A DNA stretch of 64,000 nt from Cristatella mucedo (taxonomy: Eukaryota; Bryozoa; Phylactolaemata; Cristatellidae): assembly GCA_009760855.2 (NCBI GenBank), contig WPIO01000256.1, positions 62,001 through 126,000 on the forward strand. The letters are read 5' to 3'. The position numbers and the translations under genes are program-made. Below, piece after piece: positions 43,079 through 54,473 of this stretch; the stretch's first letter is position 1; every line of letters begins with the position of its first letter. Below the pieces are notes generated by a model. It saw only the letters and a list, made by a program, of their open reading frames with translations, was not told the origin of the DNA and ran no database searches.

Positions 43079-43245
43079 ATGAACAAGCCTCTACATCTAT
43101 GGCACCTACCAACAAAGATCTGCATCTTGCTTTACGTGTAAATATGTCGTATATTGTTGACAGACTGAGCAAGCCACAAGTGATGCAGATTGCACGTGCT
43201 CTGATCGGAAACCGGCTGATCAGTGCAGAGTTCCAGGAAATAGAA
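43079..43245 (+). CDS. CARD-LRR gene, CARD exon A, copy 1
   Basis: Acceptor ctttctttcatgccttgtag, donor gtaagc. Encodes EQASTSMAPTNKDLHLALRV, then NMSYIVDRLSKPQVMQIARA and a helix-3 end ISAEFQEIE. This is the first half of a caspase recruitment domain: LRxNxxyIVdxL, a helix 2-3 region, and ISxxExxEI before the next helix. CARDs assemble signalling complexes in innate immunity and cell death. The exon enters in phase 1 and leaves in phase 0, joining exon B exactly inside the domain. It is the only sizeable unbroken coding stretch around here not from a repeat. Confidence 0.75.
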
Positions 43246-43696
43246 GTAAGCAATTACAAATTGTTCGTCCAAGCAGCACTACAAACAAGAAGCTACTTGA
43301 CAGATCTGGCTATCGATTAGTTTAACTTGTCTTTCGAAGCTGTATGTTAAAGGCTTACCTTAACGGATTTGATCTCACTGTCATTTATTTGGAAGCCAAA
43401 AAGAATTAGGTGCGGCTAGCAGAGGGCTTACTTAGCTAGCACTCTGCCTCGTCGTCATGCCAGTATCCTTGATTGATCCGTGTTATTGTTAGTTGCGTAG
43501 TTGACCAATACATACCTTCAAGTCGGAAAAACGTTGTGACACCTGTTCAGTCACGACTAACTTCCAATTGAATCTCTATTAAGGGTTAGAAGTGGCTCGA
43601 TAAAGTTCTTACGCTCCTGAAACGATAGCTTCTGCTTTGCCATAATTATATATTTTCCAAATTGCATGATTTCCACGAGTCTCTTTCCATATTGAT

Positions 43697-44038
43697 ATGA
43701 CTTACCATACATTCAGCAGTATCGAGAGAGCGCATGGTTGTGTTACAACGGATCAATCGGCCTTGGACGTTCCGGGGTTGATAAGTACCTGTTTTAAGTT
43801 GGTAGCTATTTCTAGTGATACGTTTCATGCTTTGTCCCTGAGCAGCACCTTAGCGAAGAATTTTACATTCACTTATGTTGATATCCTTACAAGGAAAGCT
43901 GTCTCTCGCTCAACCTACATGACATCGACTCACCTTACCGCCTTATCGAATGTCTCCTATGCTTGTCTGTTGTCCTTTAAAGGTCGCCTTTGCATTCAGG
44001 GAGCTCGGCTGACTCCAGGAAGTTCAGGCGAGTTGTAG
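43697..44038 (+). other. Open frame in the exon A-B intron, kept in both copies
   Basis: 113 codons here and 80 codons at 53,515-53,757, sharing TDQ(S/P)ALDVPG..., TCFKL, FHALSLSST, FTYVDILTRKAVS and STYMT. No domain is recognised and there are no clear splice sites. It could be an unrecognised exon, or a frame left open by chance, since the copies are only moderately diverged. Confidence 0.3.
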
Positions 44039-44166
44039 AAGTTTAGAGAGTTCGTGAAGCTTCGTAGTGCTCAGCTGAGTGCAGGTAAAAGGAGGTTCTG
44101 GAAATTACAAGAAGCTCTGGTGCATGTTGGAAGTGAAAGTAGTTCAGTTATTCCTACTGACAAGTT

Positions 44167-44515
44167 TATAATAATAATAGTAATGCACTTGATGAAGTGC
44201 CCTCAGAGAACTCAATCTCTCTATAGGCGCTTTATATTTGCTGGAAAGGAAAATGCAATTGAATGGTGAGTGATATCACGCTTGATAAACAAACAAAATG
44301 AATAACATGGCTAGGGGTGATATGCACAGGGTCAGCATGCAAAGGTGGTTTAGTGGCAGCATGCACAGTGTCAGCACGCATAAGCACATCAAGGACGAAT
44401 CACAGGGACCCACTAAATGCTGTCTTAAATAGGTATGTTTTTAAATTCCTTTTAAATGTGGTCAGGTCAGGGGATGTTCTGACGCAGGTCGGGAGGGAGT
44501 TCAAGGCTTTACAAT
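44167..44515 (-). mobile_element. LINE-A insertion, copy-1-specific
   Basis: (ATA)n and tcagagaactcaatctctc through the 3' UTR to ggagttcaaggctttac. Copy 2 reads straight through at caagttttattccgcc (about 53,935), so the insertion is younger than the duplication. Confidence 0.9.
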
Positions 44516-44828
44516 TTCATTCCGGCACTAATGTCAGCTACCGAGCTCGTGACATCTAGGAGATTTCTTCAGAGAGAAATCAGTAAGCATGAAAAATAAG
44601 CAATCAGGTCCCTGTTAAAAGAGCTGCAGAGATGTACCACTACACGTACGAAGAGTACGATTTAGGCTGTGACTAATTTGAGAATGCCTCCATCAGAAAA
44701 TTGAGCTTACAGCAGACCCATAAAGTATAGTGTACTGTAAGCCTAGGCTAAAATGTTTGTTGGTTCGATTCAGCTCTAGTAAAACATTCTCGACTTAACT
44801 TTATTCTCTCCTGTGCCTTCTTTTGTAG

Positions 44829-44993
44829 GCACAGCTCACTGATCCGGACGCAGCATGGAACCTCCTAGTCATCGTGCTGAAGATGGGGAGGAAGGAGCCA
44901 GTGCCTTTGTTGCTGCTCTTCGTCTCGATGAGGTCAGAGCAGCAAAACTTGCCGATCTTATTGAATGGAAAGGATTTCGCCAAAAAAATCCAG
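44829..44993 (+). CDS. CARD-LRR gene, CARD exon B, copy 1 (1-base frameshift)
   Basis: Acceptor ctgtgccttcttttgtag, donor gtgagt. In phase 0 it starts AQLTDPDAAWNLLVIVLKMG, the CARD helix 4 region directly following exon A. Copy 2 has GGGGG where this copy has GGGG (44,885-44,888), so here the frame changes after KMG; the CARD helices 5-6 (EEGASAFVAALRLDEVRAAK) lie in the other frame. Neither frame stops before the donor. Either a damaged CARD copy, a sequencing error, or a real shift. Confidence 0.65.
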
Positions 44994-45399
44994 GTGAGTC
45001 ACCGATAATTGAGACCCGGCGAATAAACGTTGTGTGTTGAATCCAGGTGAAAATTAAATAAAGTATTGGCGAGTATCCGGTTCGTGAGCCCTGGTGAGTA
45101 TCCGACCAGAGAGACTATGTAAGACTTCGAAGAATGAGATCTGGTAAGTCCTCAATGAATCGGCCAGGTGTATCGGTTTTTAATTAATTATCAGTAATCG
45201 ATTACTATTAAATTCATCGTATCTTTGCATATGACAAGGCTGGAACACTAGGAGTTAGTGAATGTCACCCAGAGAGTCTTCTGGGCCTAGCTAATAGCTA
45301 AAGCTGAGGCGGCCAGACATCCCATAGCCAACATACTTCATCTAAGGAAACTAAAAGAAATTGTGAAGCATAGCTGAGTCATGAAGGTAATCGAGGAAG

Positions 45400-46065
45400 T
45401 GAGTAATAATACTATTTTATTGCATTTGCACAGCAGATACCTCCGATACCTCAATCTTTTTCTAGGCACTTCGCATGTAATGCAAAGGAACCAGATCGTA
45501 CTATTAGTGGTAGCATGCACGACAAAGAACTCTCGGTATTTTTTGGATAACATAGTTGGAGGCGACATTCACTGATTCAATGTGTACTTCATTGTTAGTG
45601 GTAGTGCACCTAGTGTCAGCATGCATTCGAACAACCAAGAAAAATCAATATTACCCAAAAAATGCTAAACTGATGCATGTAAGGCTATTTTTAAATGTCG
45701 TCAACACTGGGTATAACGTGACGTTTGTTCGGGTGGGTTCCAGAATTTCTCTGCATACCAACAAATGGCACAGTCTCTACAGGATTTCAGGTTCGGAAGA
45801 GGCTTAAGTAAACGGCTTAAGAAAAAAACAGTTGGGAACAATGCTTTGCAGAATTTGGAGGAATTTTAAATGGGGAAGTTGGAGTTGGATAATGAAGGAA
45901 TCTATGAGTGCTTGACAGAACATTAAAGTCTGTGGTCTGCTTACTAAAGAGGAACTGCAGGTAGAAAAAATTGGTGTGCCAGGGCACCTGCAATGCTTGC
46001 GACATAATACCATCGCAGCAAAACAATGGGATCACTGCCAGAACCTAATTGCATTTGGCTAGAGC
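45400..46065 (-). mobile_element. Old LINE-A remnant
   Basis: Minus strand: tail-like aatctttttctaggcactt, 3' UTR blocks and C-terminal RT codons (TDFNVLSSTHRFLHYPTPT). Heavily decayed. Counterpart in copy 2 at about 54,885-55,540. Confidence 0.6.
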
Positions 46066-46079
46066 TCGGCAAGCACAAG

Positions 46080-48110
46080 TAATAATAACAATAATGGTAA
46101 TCCTAATAAAGTGCACCCAGAAAAAATCAATCTCTTTCAAGGTGCTTTATACTTGCAGCAAAGGACACAAGATCCAATGGTGAGTCTTATCATGGTGGAT
46201 AAACAACATGAATAACCTGCTTAGGGTTGACATGTACAGGGTCAGCATGCAAGTGTAGTTAGTGGCAGCATGCACAGTGTCATCATGCACAAAAACATAA
46301 GGGAGAAAGCACAGGTACCCAGTAAATGCTGTCATGCACAGGTGCGTTTTTAATTTCTTTTTAAATGTGGTCAGGTCAGGGCAGAAGTCGGGAATGAGTT
46401 CCAGGCTTTGGGAGCATACGAACTAAAGGCATGGTCGTCAAAGAATTTGAGGGTTGTGCGAGGTATAAGTAAACAGCCAGTTTCCGAAAAGCCGGTGGTA
46501 CAATGCTTGGCCTGGAGAGGGGGGGGGTAGACCTGATAGTTAGGCTGGAGCCAAAGAATCAGGGGACCTAAAAGCGAGCTACAAGACCTTGAAGTCGGGT
46601 CTCCCACTGAGATAAAACCTGAACCATTACAGAGCAATGTCAGTGATGCCAAGGCAAATAAGATGAGCTCAAGAAGAACTTGGCCATTGCTAGTATGAAA
46701 AGCTGCCGAAAGATCGAGCACAACTAGCAGAGATACTCTACCCATGTCTGCATTCCGAAGTTGGTCGTTGTACACCCGAAGCAATGATGACGCTGTGGAG
46801 TGATTAGCTCTAAGGCCAGACTGGAACTTACTAGCAAGGTTTGAAGTTTTAATGTATGAGTTAATCTGCCACGACTCTTTCTAGTGTCTTTGATAGGAAT
46901 AGTAGAATGGAGAGCTGGCGTTAGTTGCTCAAGTTGTCTTTGTCTTGCATCTCTTTCTTAAGTAGTGGCCCGACTACAGTTTTTTTTAAAGATACTGGGT
47001 AATGACCCGAGACTAATGACGTGTTAATGTTACTAGTTATGCAGTTATGGCAGAAGCAGATCTATGCAACGTAGGAGCAGGACAGTGGGAATATGGTTCA
47101 AAGTACTTGTTGTCTCCTTTGATTTGGATACAAACTTCAGGACGAGGTCAGTAGTGATATGCTTGAATGCAAACAATGAGGTGCTGCAAGGAATCTAGGA
47201 ACAGCATTCTAGGGAGGGTGGTGCCATCGTGAAGATGGACTTCGTAATCTTGACTATGTTTTTATAGAAGCTAGACTTGGCCTTCGATAGGATCGAGTGG
47301 TACGACATACATTAGTCATCGTATGCCAGTCGATGGAAAGTGATTACTGATCTTGTATATGCCTTTTTAAACTTGCACTTAATAGACCTTGCTAGTTTAA
47401 TGTCTGCAGTGAACCACTTGCCGTCTGGAAGAGGCGCTCAATGTGCTTAGTCAGAGGTGGTAACTGGTAGAGCGTAACAGCTAGTGTCGTGTCGTAACTA
47501 CCTACCAATTAAGATAGAGCTGAGGGGACTGAGCAGCAGAGGCGAGGCAGATATTCTCACACGGACTGCATCGATGTCAAGGGTCTTTAGGTTTCGCGAT
47601 TCACAAGTGAAGTTACAGGAGGAGGAGGAGGAGGGCACACATTGTAGACTGAGTTAGATCTGCATCTGGTCAGATGAACACGTTTGGTTAATAATTGGTG
47701 ATAACAAATTGCAGTTGAGTGGAATATTGTCGTCGAGTGTGTGACCCTTGATGTGAGAAGGCCATGGACATGAACCACAAGAGACAATGAGTCAGTCAAT
47801 GCACACAATTCAGTGCTGAAGCCGTCAGATTAGTTATCAAAGTGAACTTTGAAATTACCCATACGAGGAAGGATCGATTTCTTGCAAACAGAATCAAAAT
47901 GAGATTAGAGAAATCTGAGATAAAGGATGATTTTCTACCCGGTGGGCGACGAACTACTGCCACCATCGCTGGCCCTTTTTCTAGTGAAATCAAGACGATC
48001 GATTCTAAAGACTGCTTCGAGGGTACTGCAAATTGCTTGAAGTTGAATTTCTAGAGCGCCTTAAAAATAGCGACTCCACGTCCAGTTCTGACTGATCTAG
48101 AGGTGTGAAA
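46080..48110 (-). mobile_element. LINE-A, long decayed copy with endonuclease
   Basis: Minus strand: 3' UTR at 46,080-46,370; RT remnants (46,371-46,784, LLVVLDLSAAFHTSNGQVLL); RT N-terminal region to about 47,600; and apurinic-type endonuclease remnants at 47,600-48,060 (for example RRPPGRKSSFISDFSNLI and, in the copy-2 equivalent, GNFKVHFDNLSDGF). Stops and frameshifts throughout. It is part of the duplicated unit, so it predates it. Confidence 0.8.
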
Positions 48111-48165
48111 GGATGAGAAATCAGTCCAGGTAGCATACTTAATTGTTAGTTTCTAACTAACTGAC

Positions 48166-49135
48166 TTACTTACCGGTTATGGGCAAACCCAGTGTGATCC
48201 AGAGATTGCACCGGCTGACTCTCAAAATTGGCTCTGCCTGCGTATCTCCAGTTTAATCAGCTTGAAATCTAGGTTTCATGTTCCAAAGCGACCTCTCGTT
48301 AGACGACCACATCAGCTCCACAGTCAAATCCGCCTATTTTCAGCTTCATAACATCGCTAAAATTTGGGCTTGTTTAGATAAAGATACCACGTCCAAGTTG
48401 GTCCATGCATTCGAGACATCCCGTCTCAACTTCTGCAACTCACTGCTTACTGGCCTACCAGCATGTGCGATCAGGCGATTGCAGCTGGTGCAAAACTCGG
48501 CAGCTAGACTTGTCTGCCGTGAGCTTCGAAGTTGCCACATTACTCCACTTCTCGCCGACCTGCACTGGCTACCAGTCAAGCAACGGATTGACTTCAAGGT
48601 TTTGTCGCTCACTTTTAGGTACCTTCATTTTATGGCTCCGGCCTATCTGTCAGATATACTCATCTGTCAGATACCCCATCAGGCCAAGCATCGTACCACC
48701 GGCTTTTTGGAATCCCACAGTCTAGAAATACCTCATACAAACCTTAAATCCTTCGGAGACCGTCCATTTAGTTCATATGCTCTCAAAGCCTGCAACTCCC
48801 TTCCGACCTGCGTCAGAACATCCCCTGACCTGACCACATTTAAAAGGAACCTAAAACACACCTTTTTCGGACAGTATTTAGTGGGTCCCCGTGATTCGTC
48901 CTTCACTTGCTTATGTGTACTGACACCGTGCATGCTGCCACTAACCACATTTGTATGCTGACCCTGTGCATGTCACCCCTAACCATATTATTCATTTCGT
49001 TTGTTTTTCAAGCATGATTTTACTTACCATTCAATTGCCTTTTACTTTACAGCAAATGTGAAGCGCCTAGAGAGAGAGATTAAGTTCTCTGAGGGCGCTA
49101 TATCAAGTACACTATCTTTATTAGTATCTTTATTG
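48166..49135 (+). mobile_element. LINE-A, C-terminal RT half and 3' UTR
   Basis: The 227-codon frame 48,278-48,961 carries the conserved C-terminal half (SLDDHISSTVKSAYFQLHNI, RLQLVQNSAARLVC, LHWLPVKQRIDFKVLSLTF). It ends with the 3' UTR, gcgcctagag and the gggcgct tail. It lies just outside the right end of duplication copy 1. Confidence 0.92.
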
Positions 49136-49139
49136 GTAT

Positions 49140-49285
49140 TGGCATGTGGATATGTCGGGTAAGATATTAAGTCTTCAGGACCGAGGTCATGAGTTTGAAT
49201 ACTGTAGTGGCTGCTCCTGTATTTCAAACTGCAAATCAGTGGACACTCCCGTTAAAGCTCTTCTGCTGCTATAAAATGATACTTG
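49140..49285 (+). repeat. SINE-B, diverged
   Basis: gtaagatattaagtcttcagg-type head, gtcatgagtttgaatactg in place of the B box, and gttaaagctcttctgctgctat. An old, degraded copy. Confidence 0.5.
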
Positions 49286-49498
49286 TAGACCAGCAATTGT
49301 TTCTTGTTAGTGCAAGACGCTCCACCTATCATTTCTTCGTGCGTTTCCCCATTTTGCTTGTCAATTAAAGTACGGTGGGGCTTTTAAGATGCTCCTACTT
49401 TACGATCCGGAAACTGGGTTAAAATCCTGTTGTGAGCATTTCTTTATTGCCCGCGGCAAGTGTTTGAGCAGATAAGACTCTCAGGTTGCTATATTTGG

Positions 49499-49670
49499 TG
49501 AGCCGTGATGGCACACTAGGTAAGGCGGTTGCTTTCACGACCTCGGTCCCGAGGTCGTGGGTTCGATTCCTGTGGTGGGCGATTCTTTATCGCCACTGCA
49601 AGCGGTGGTAATAGCCGTAAAGGCTCTTCTGTCGCTATACAAAAGAGGCTGTTTAATCAGCTAGGATTTT
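49499..49670 (+). mobile_element. SINE-B, best copy
   Basis: gagccgtgatggcacactag (A-box region), acgacctcggtcccgaggtc, gtgggttcgattcctg (B box, near-perfect), gccactgcaagcggtgg stem, gccgtaaaggctcttctgtcg, then ctatacaaaag and ctgtttaatcagctagg. It can serve as the family reference in this window. Confidence 0.92.
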
Positions 49671-50334
49671 ATATAGAGTATGTTGTTTAATCAGCTAATA
49701 TTTTCTTAACTAACTTACATCGCATCTGTTTCTTGTGTAGCCGGAATTTATTCTGTTACTCAACTTTGTGTCTTGCTAATGATTATCAGCAGCTTGACAG
49801 TTTATCTGTCTGTAAGTTTAACAAAACAGCAGCCGGTCAGTGGCTTCTGTTAGTATCAGCCATTAGTATGCAGCTAACCGATTTCGGCTCATTCTCTTTC
49901 GAAGTAAGCAGGTCAATATTGGCATCGAGAATAATATCACTTTATTAGTGGCTGATTGCAAGCTTTGCTTGCTCTTCGTACAGTGTGCGATTCTTCTATT
50001 GCAAACTGCATGCGATGCTAATAGGTGTTAAAGCTCTTCTTCCACTATTTAAATGAGGATGGCTAATAAAAAGCGACTTTTTTCATCGCGAGGGTTGCAA
50101 AGGCAATTCTTGTAAGACGGCAGGGTTATAACTGCCTTGGAAATCACAAATTAGAATGAGTCATAGAAGAGCTTTAACATTGAGCACCCTCCGTCTGAGC
50201 TCTCGCTCTGACTCTTCATTCCTTCAGTTCCTGAGTTGGAGCCTGTGTTGGGCGATTGGCTGTGTCCAGCTCCGACCTTTGACCTCTGGAGCGTGATCAT
50301 GACTTTTTGCTAATGCACGCACATTTCTAGAGCA
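49671..50334. other. No gene seen
   Basis: A 71-codon frame at 49,733-49,948 has no recognised domain. A SINE-B-like ttaaagctcttcttccac piece lies near 50,028. Confidence 0.4.
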
Positions 50335-50520
50335 CCCTCAGAAAACTGAATCTCTTTCTTAGTGCTTTGCATTTCCTATAAAATAATTCGCGATCGAATG
50401 ATTAGTGGTAACATGCAAAATGTCATCAAGTACTATGTGGTTAGACGGGACATGGAGAGTACCAGTAGGTCAAATATGGTTAAAGGTAGCATGCACAGTG
50501 TCAGCTCATTGAATCAGACA
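50335..50520 (-). repeat. LINE-A 3' UTR, diverged
   Basis: ctcagaaaactgaatctcttt followed by attagtggtaacatgc and gtagcatgcacagtgtcagc blocks. A LINE-B scrap (aggacctggactgtggaac, plus strand) follows at 50,537-50,610. Confidence 0.6.
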
Positions 50521-50857
50521 AAAGACAAACCACTAGGACCTGGACTGTGGAACTAGCTTCCACGATTCTTGTAAAACGACATATACTTTCCTTCTTCCGA
50601 CAATGGCTTCGAACTTTTGAGATATCCGTTTTCGTTCTTTTACCTTCATACAAATTAAGCCATATAATATGGTAATCCCTAACTTTTAACTTGTGGGGCA
50701 GAGTAGTTCGAGGCAAGGTTGGGAACATAAAGTGAGAATATCTCTAAGCACCCTGAAGCTCCTCTGTGTGAGGTTTACAACGTGCCGTTGCATAGAATAC
50801 AGTGTATAATAATGTAATAAGTACATACTTCTAGCCTCAATTTGCATTGAGAGTGTC

Positions 50858-50943
50858 AATCTCTGGGAGAGCCCAATATCAACTCGAAATCAAGGTGCCA
50901 TGTTCAAAAGTGACCTCTCGTTAGACGACCACATCAGCTCCAC
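50858..50943 (+). repeat. LINE-A RT scrap at the edge of duplication copy 2
   Basis: gtgacctctcgttagacgac and accacatcagctccaca (the SLDDHISST codons), joined directly to a LINE-A tail piece that marks the start of copy 2. Confidence 0.7.
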
Positions 50944-52373
50944 AATCGAGTGCTACCATTAACCATTAGATCGTGCTTCCTTTCCAGCAATTGTAAAGTG
51001 CACAGTAAGAGATTGATTTTTCTGAGGGATTGTACTAAATGTACTTTTCTTATTTCTGTTATTAAAAGAGCTGATTTTTAGCGAGTGCTTAACTCACAAA
51101 GCTAAGTTTTTCTTAGCGGTGCTTTATTTAGGTATGTGATCAGGACGCTTTGAACTAACTTCCAGATACCGCCCCACACAGCTTATGCACTGTGGTTAAT
51201 CTTAGATTACTTTTGACGAAGTTCAGTGATGCCGGAATTGGAAAAGCAGCTTAAACGTCACAGATGCTGCCTCCTGCTCCGACAAAAATCGACAGTTGTA
51301 AAAAATGGTAATATAAAGAGCTTAATAATTTGGGAATAACTAGTCCACGTAGTTAATGTAGGACAACTTCTTAGTAAGCCATAGTCACATGGCTGTACCA
51401 AGCGAGCCAAGCATGCAACGTTCAAAGACCTACTTACTTGCTGAAGCCAAAATAACAATTTAAATCTTAAAAGCCTAGCCACATATATTTATTATTACTT
51501 CTGGGATATCCTGCAAATGTTTACCTTGAATTTAGACATTAGTAACAGTCCTTCGAGCTGCAACAATATTACTCTTCAGCATTTTAAAATTTGGTTGTAT
51601 AAAGTAACAACTACATGTAAATTTAATTTAAATATGTGTTTGTGAGTGGGTTTGTGTGTGTGCGCGTGAGTGTGTGAGTGTGTGCGTGAGTGTTGGTGTA
51701 ATATATATGTGTATGCAAATCTTGCATGAGGCAAGTTGATCATAGGCTTAATTCCGAGCCGGAAAGAAAATAATAACAGATCCTAGGAATAGGCTCACTT
51801 TGAAAACTTCCGCCCAGCATGGATAAACCTCAGCTCGAGCAATCCATCAATTGCAGCCTGTTATGCCACTACACACGGGCATTGCAAGATTCGGGGTTGC
51901 TTTTCCGAGTCATTAACTATTCTTTGGCGGCTCTATCTCCGTGGATATAAAAATGTATTGCTACGTCTGCAAATCTTGGGTCGGCATGAGCTGGCCAGCA
52001 ATGACTGCAGGAATTTGATGCCTAAACTGTTCAAACTAACCGGGCTTATGGCATGGCATCCGTTGTCAAGTTGATGGGCCCTTGCTGATTATTACGTTCA
52101 AAATACAATCGAGCTAACGTGTTTTAACAATAACCACCTTTTTTGACTAGCATGTAATTGTGAGCAGGAGATTACCGTTTCCAAAACGGTTTTTTGCTAC
52201 TGCCTGACAACTCTAATTTTGGTCAATGTTCCCCGGTTTGGTGCCAAATACTCAATGTATTTGAAAGCAATTTGCTGTTCGCTTTTGCTTTCTTCCTTTA
52301 AAATAATAACAATGCACTTGGTGAAGCACCCTTCAATGCCTTGTACAAGCACAACCTTCAACATCTTTTGCAG

Positions 52374-52513
52374 CCACAAACCAAAATCTGTCTGTTGCTA
52401 TCAGGATAAATGTGGCAGCTATTGTTGACGGACTGAGCAGGTCACAAGTGATGTGGATTGCACATGCTCTGATTGAAAACCTGCCGATCTGTGCAGAGTT
52501 CGTGGAAATAGTG
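52374..52513 (+). CDS. CARD-LRR gene, CARD exon A, copy 2
   Basis: Acceptor catcttttgcag, donor gtaagc. Encodes TNQNLSVAIRINVAAIVDGL, SRSQVMWIAHALIE and ICAEFVEIV, paralogous to exon A copy 1. Phase 1 entry and phase 0 exit are kept although the acceptor has moved: the ancestral tgccttgtag is tgccttgtac here, and a downstream AG is used instead, shortening the exon by nine codons at its start. A LINE-A tail scrap (aataataacaatgcacttgg) sits just upstream. Confidence 0.7.
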
Positions 52514-54307
52514 GTAAGCAATTACAAATTGTTCGTTCGAGCATCCCTAAAAACCAGAAACTACTTTACAGATATAGCTATTGATTAGTTGACCTTGTCA
52601 TTCGAAGGTGTATGTAAAAGCTTGCCTTAACAAATATGATCTCACGCTCATTTATTTTGATGTCAAAGAGAATTAACTGCTGCAATTATCTCTTACAGTG
52701 GAATATGCTCTGTTGCCTGATGCGGGTCTTGAAATCAATGTCCGGCTCGTGATCTGAGAACCCCTCGGCTTAGGTCAGTCCCAGGCCTATAAATGAAAAA
52801 GAGTGCGACCCAATTGCAAAGCTAGCCTTAATCACACATCCTTCAAAACGTTAACAGATTTTTAAATTATACAGAACGATATTTCCTTAAGCCTATTATA
52901 AAATTTAGCATGCTTCTTTTCCTGTTAGCAGGATCCACTGCCGGTTGACTACAATATACTACTCTGATAACAGCAGCAAGAATATTTTTAGGTAGTAGAG
53001 TAGCACTGCTAGAGCATTAGATCTGGGTATTGGCACTTCGCATATGCTTGGGGGAATGCAACTAGGCTTTTACACTGGCAGTACAGCTCCAGTTTGTATA
53101 ACTTTCGTAATGCAAATGTGCCCCAGCTTAGCCCACGTAAGTCTGTCGCATTGCCGCAAGCCTTGCTTCCATATAAAGGAGAATCAGTTTGGTAGCATCT
53201 AGCAGTAGGCTTACTTGGCTAGTACTCTGCCTCGTTGTCATGTCAGGTTCATTGCTTGATCCGTGTTATTTTTAGTTGTGCAGTCGACCAACACACACTT
53301 TCAAGTCTGCAAGCCGTTGTGACGTCTGTTTAGTCCCGACTATCTTCCAATTGAATCTCTATTAGGAGTTAGAAGTGGCACAATCAAATTCTTAAACTGC
53401 TGAAACAATAGTTAATATTTTGCCATTATTATGTATTTAAAAAATTGCATGACTTCCAAGAGTCTGTTTCTATATTGATACGATTTCCCATACATTCAGT
53501 GGTATCCGCAAAGCATGTGGTTGTGCATCACAACGGATCAACCAGCCTTGGACGTTCCGGTGTTGGCAAGTACCTGTTTTAAGTTGGCAGGCATTTCTAG
53601 TTATACGTTTCATGCTTTGTCCCTGAGCAGCACCTCAGTAAAGGATTTTATATTCACTTACGTAGATATCCTTACAAGGAAAGCTGTCTCTTGCTCAACT
53701 TACATGACAACAACTCACCATACCACGTTATCTATTGCCTCCTATGCTTTTCCGTGATCCTTTAAAGGTTGCCTTTGCATTCAGGGAGCTCGGCTGAGTC
53801 CAGGAAGTTGTAGAGGTTTAGAGAGTTCAGGAACCTTAGCAGTGCTCAGCTGAGTGCAGGTAGAAGGAGGTTCTGGAAATTACAAGAAGCTCTGGTGCAA
53901 GCTGGGAGTGAAATGAGTTTAGTTATTCCTACTAACAAGTTTTATTCCGCCACAAGTGTCAGTTACCGAGCTCGTGACATTTAGGAGATTTTTTTATGGA
54001 GAAATCAGTAAGTAGAAAAAGTAAGTAATAAGGTCCCTGTAAAAAAACTGTAGACATGTACGAAGAGTACGATTTAGGCTGTGATTAATTTGAGAATTTC
54101 TCCATAAGAAAATGGATCCTTATAGTGTACCCATAAAGTAAGTGTTATGTAAGCCAAGTAAGTTAAGTAAGTTATGTAAATGTAAGTAATGCCATGTAAG
54201 CCATGTAAATGTAATGTAAGCCTAGGCTAAAATGTTTGTTGGTTCGATTCAGCTCTGGTAAAACATTCTCGACTTAACTTTATTCTCTCCTGTGCCTTCT
54301 TTTGTAG

Positions 54308-54473
54308 GCACAGCTCACTGATCCGGACGCAGCACGGAACCTCCTAGTCATCGTGCTGAAGATGGGGGAGGAAGGAGCCAGTGCCTTTGTTGCTGCTCTT
54401 CGTCTCGATGGGTTCAGAGTAGCAAAACTTGCCGATCTTATTGAATGGAAAGGATTTCGCCAAAAAAATCCAG
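54308..54473 (+). CDS. CARD-LRR gene, CARD exon B, copy 2 (intact)
   Basis: 166 bp, acceptor ctgtgccttcttttgtag, donor gtgagt. One frame throughout: AQLTDPDAARNLLVIVLKMG then EEGASAFVAALRLDGFRVAK and LADLIEWKGFRQKNP. This is the second half of a CARD: DxxxARxLLxxlxxxGxxAFxxfxxaL...LAdLI. It leaves in phase 1; the LRR exon at 61,573 enters in phase 1 and completes a Glu codon. Confidence 0.8.

Larger units (their letters stand above)
41404..48150 (+). repeat. Large tandem duplication, copy 1 (CARD exons)
   Basis: Matches 50,942-57,640 in the same order: LINE-A tail piece, unique sequence, (GT)n, CARD exon A, CARD exon B, and two minus-strand LINE-A copies. The offset changes from about 9.29 to 9.77 to 9.48 kb through indels. 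By eye, divergence is roughly 10-15% left of about 44,735 and only 2-5% to the right. Confidence 0.9.

Noticed and set aside
47842-48054. 70-codon frame identical in both duplication copies (also 57,319-57,531).
   Set aside because: Antisense to LINE-A endonuclease remnants, and the copies are too recently duplicated for identity to mean selection.
49499-49600. tRNA-like sequences with A and B boxes (also 13,812, 21,797, 61,934).
   Set aside because: They continue into shared SINE bodies and recur as dispersed copies; none folds into a clean, isolated tRNA gene by inspection.
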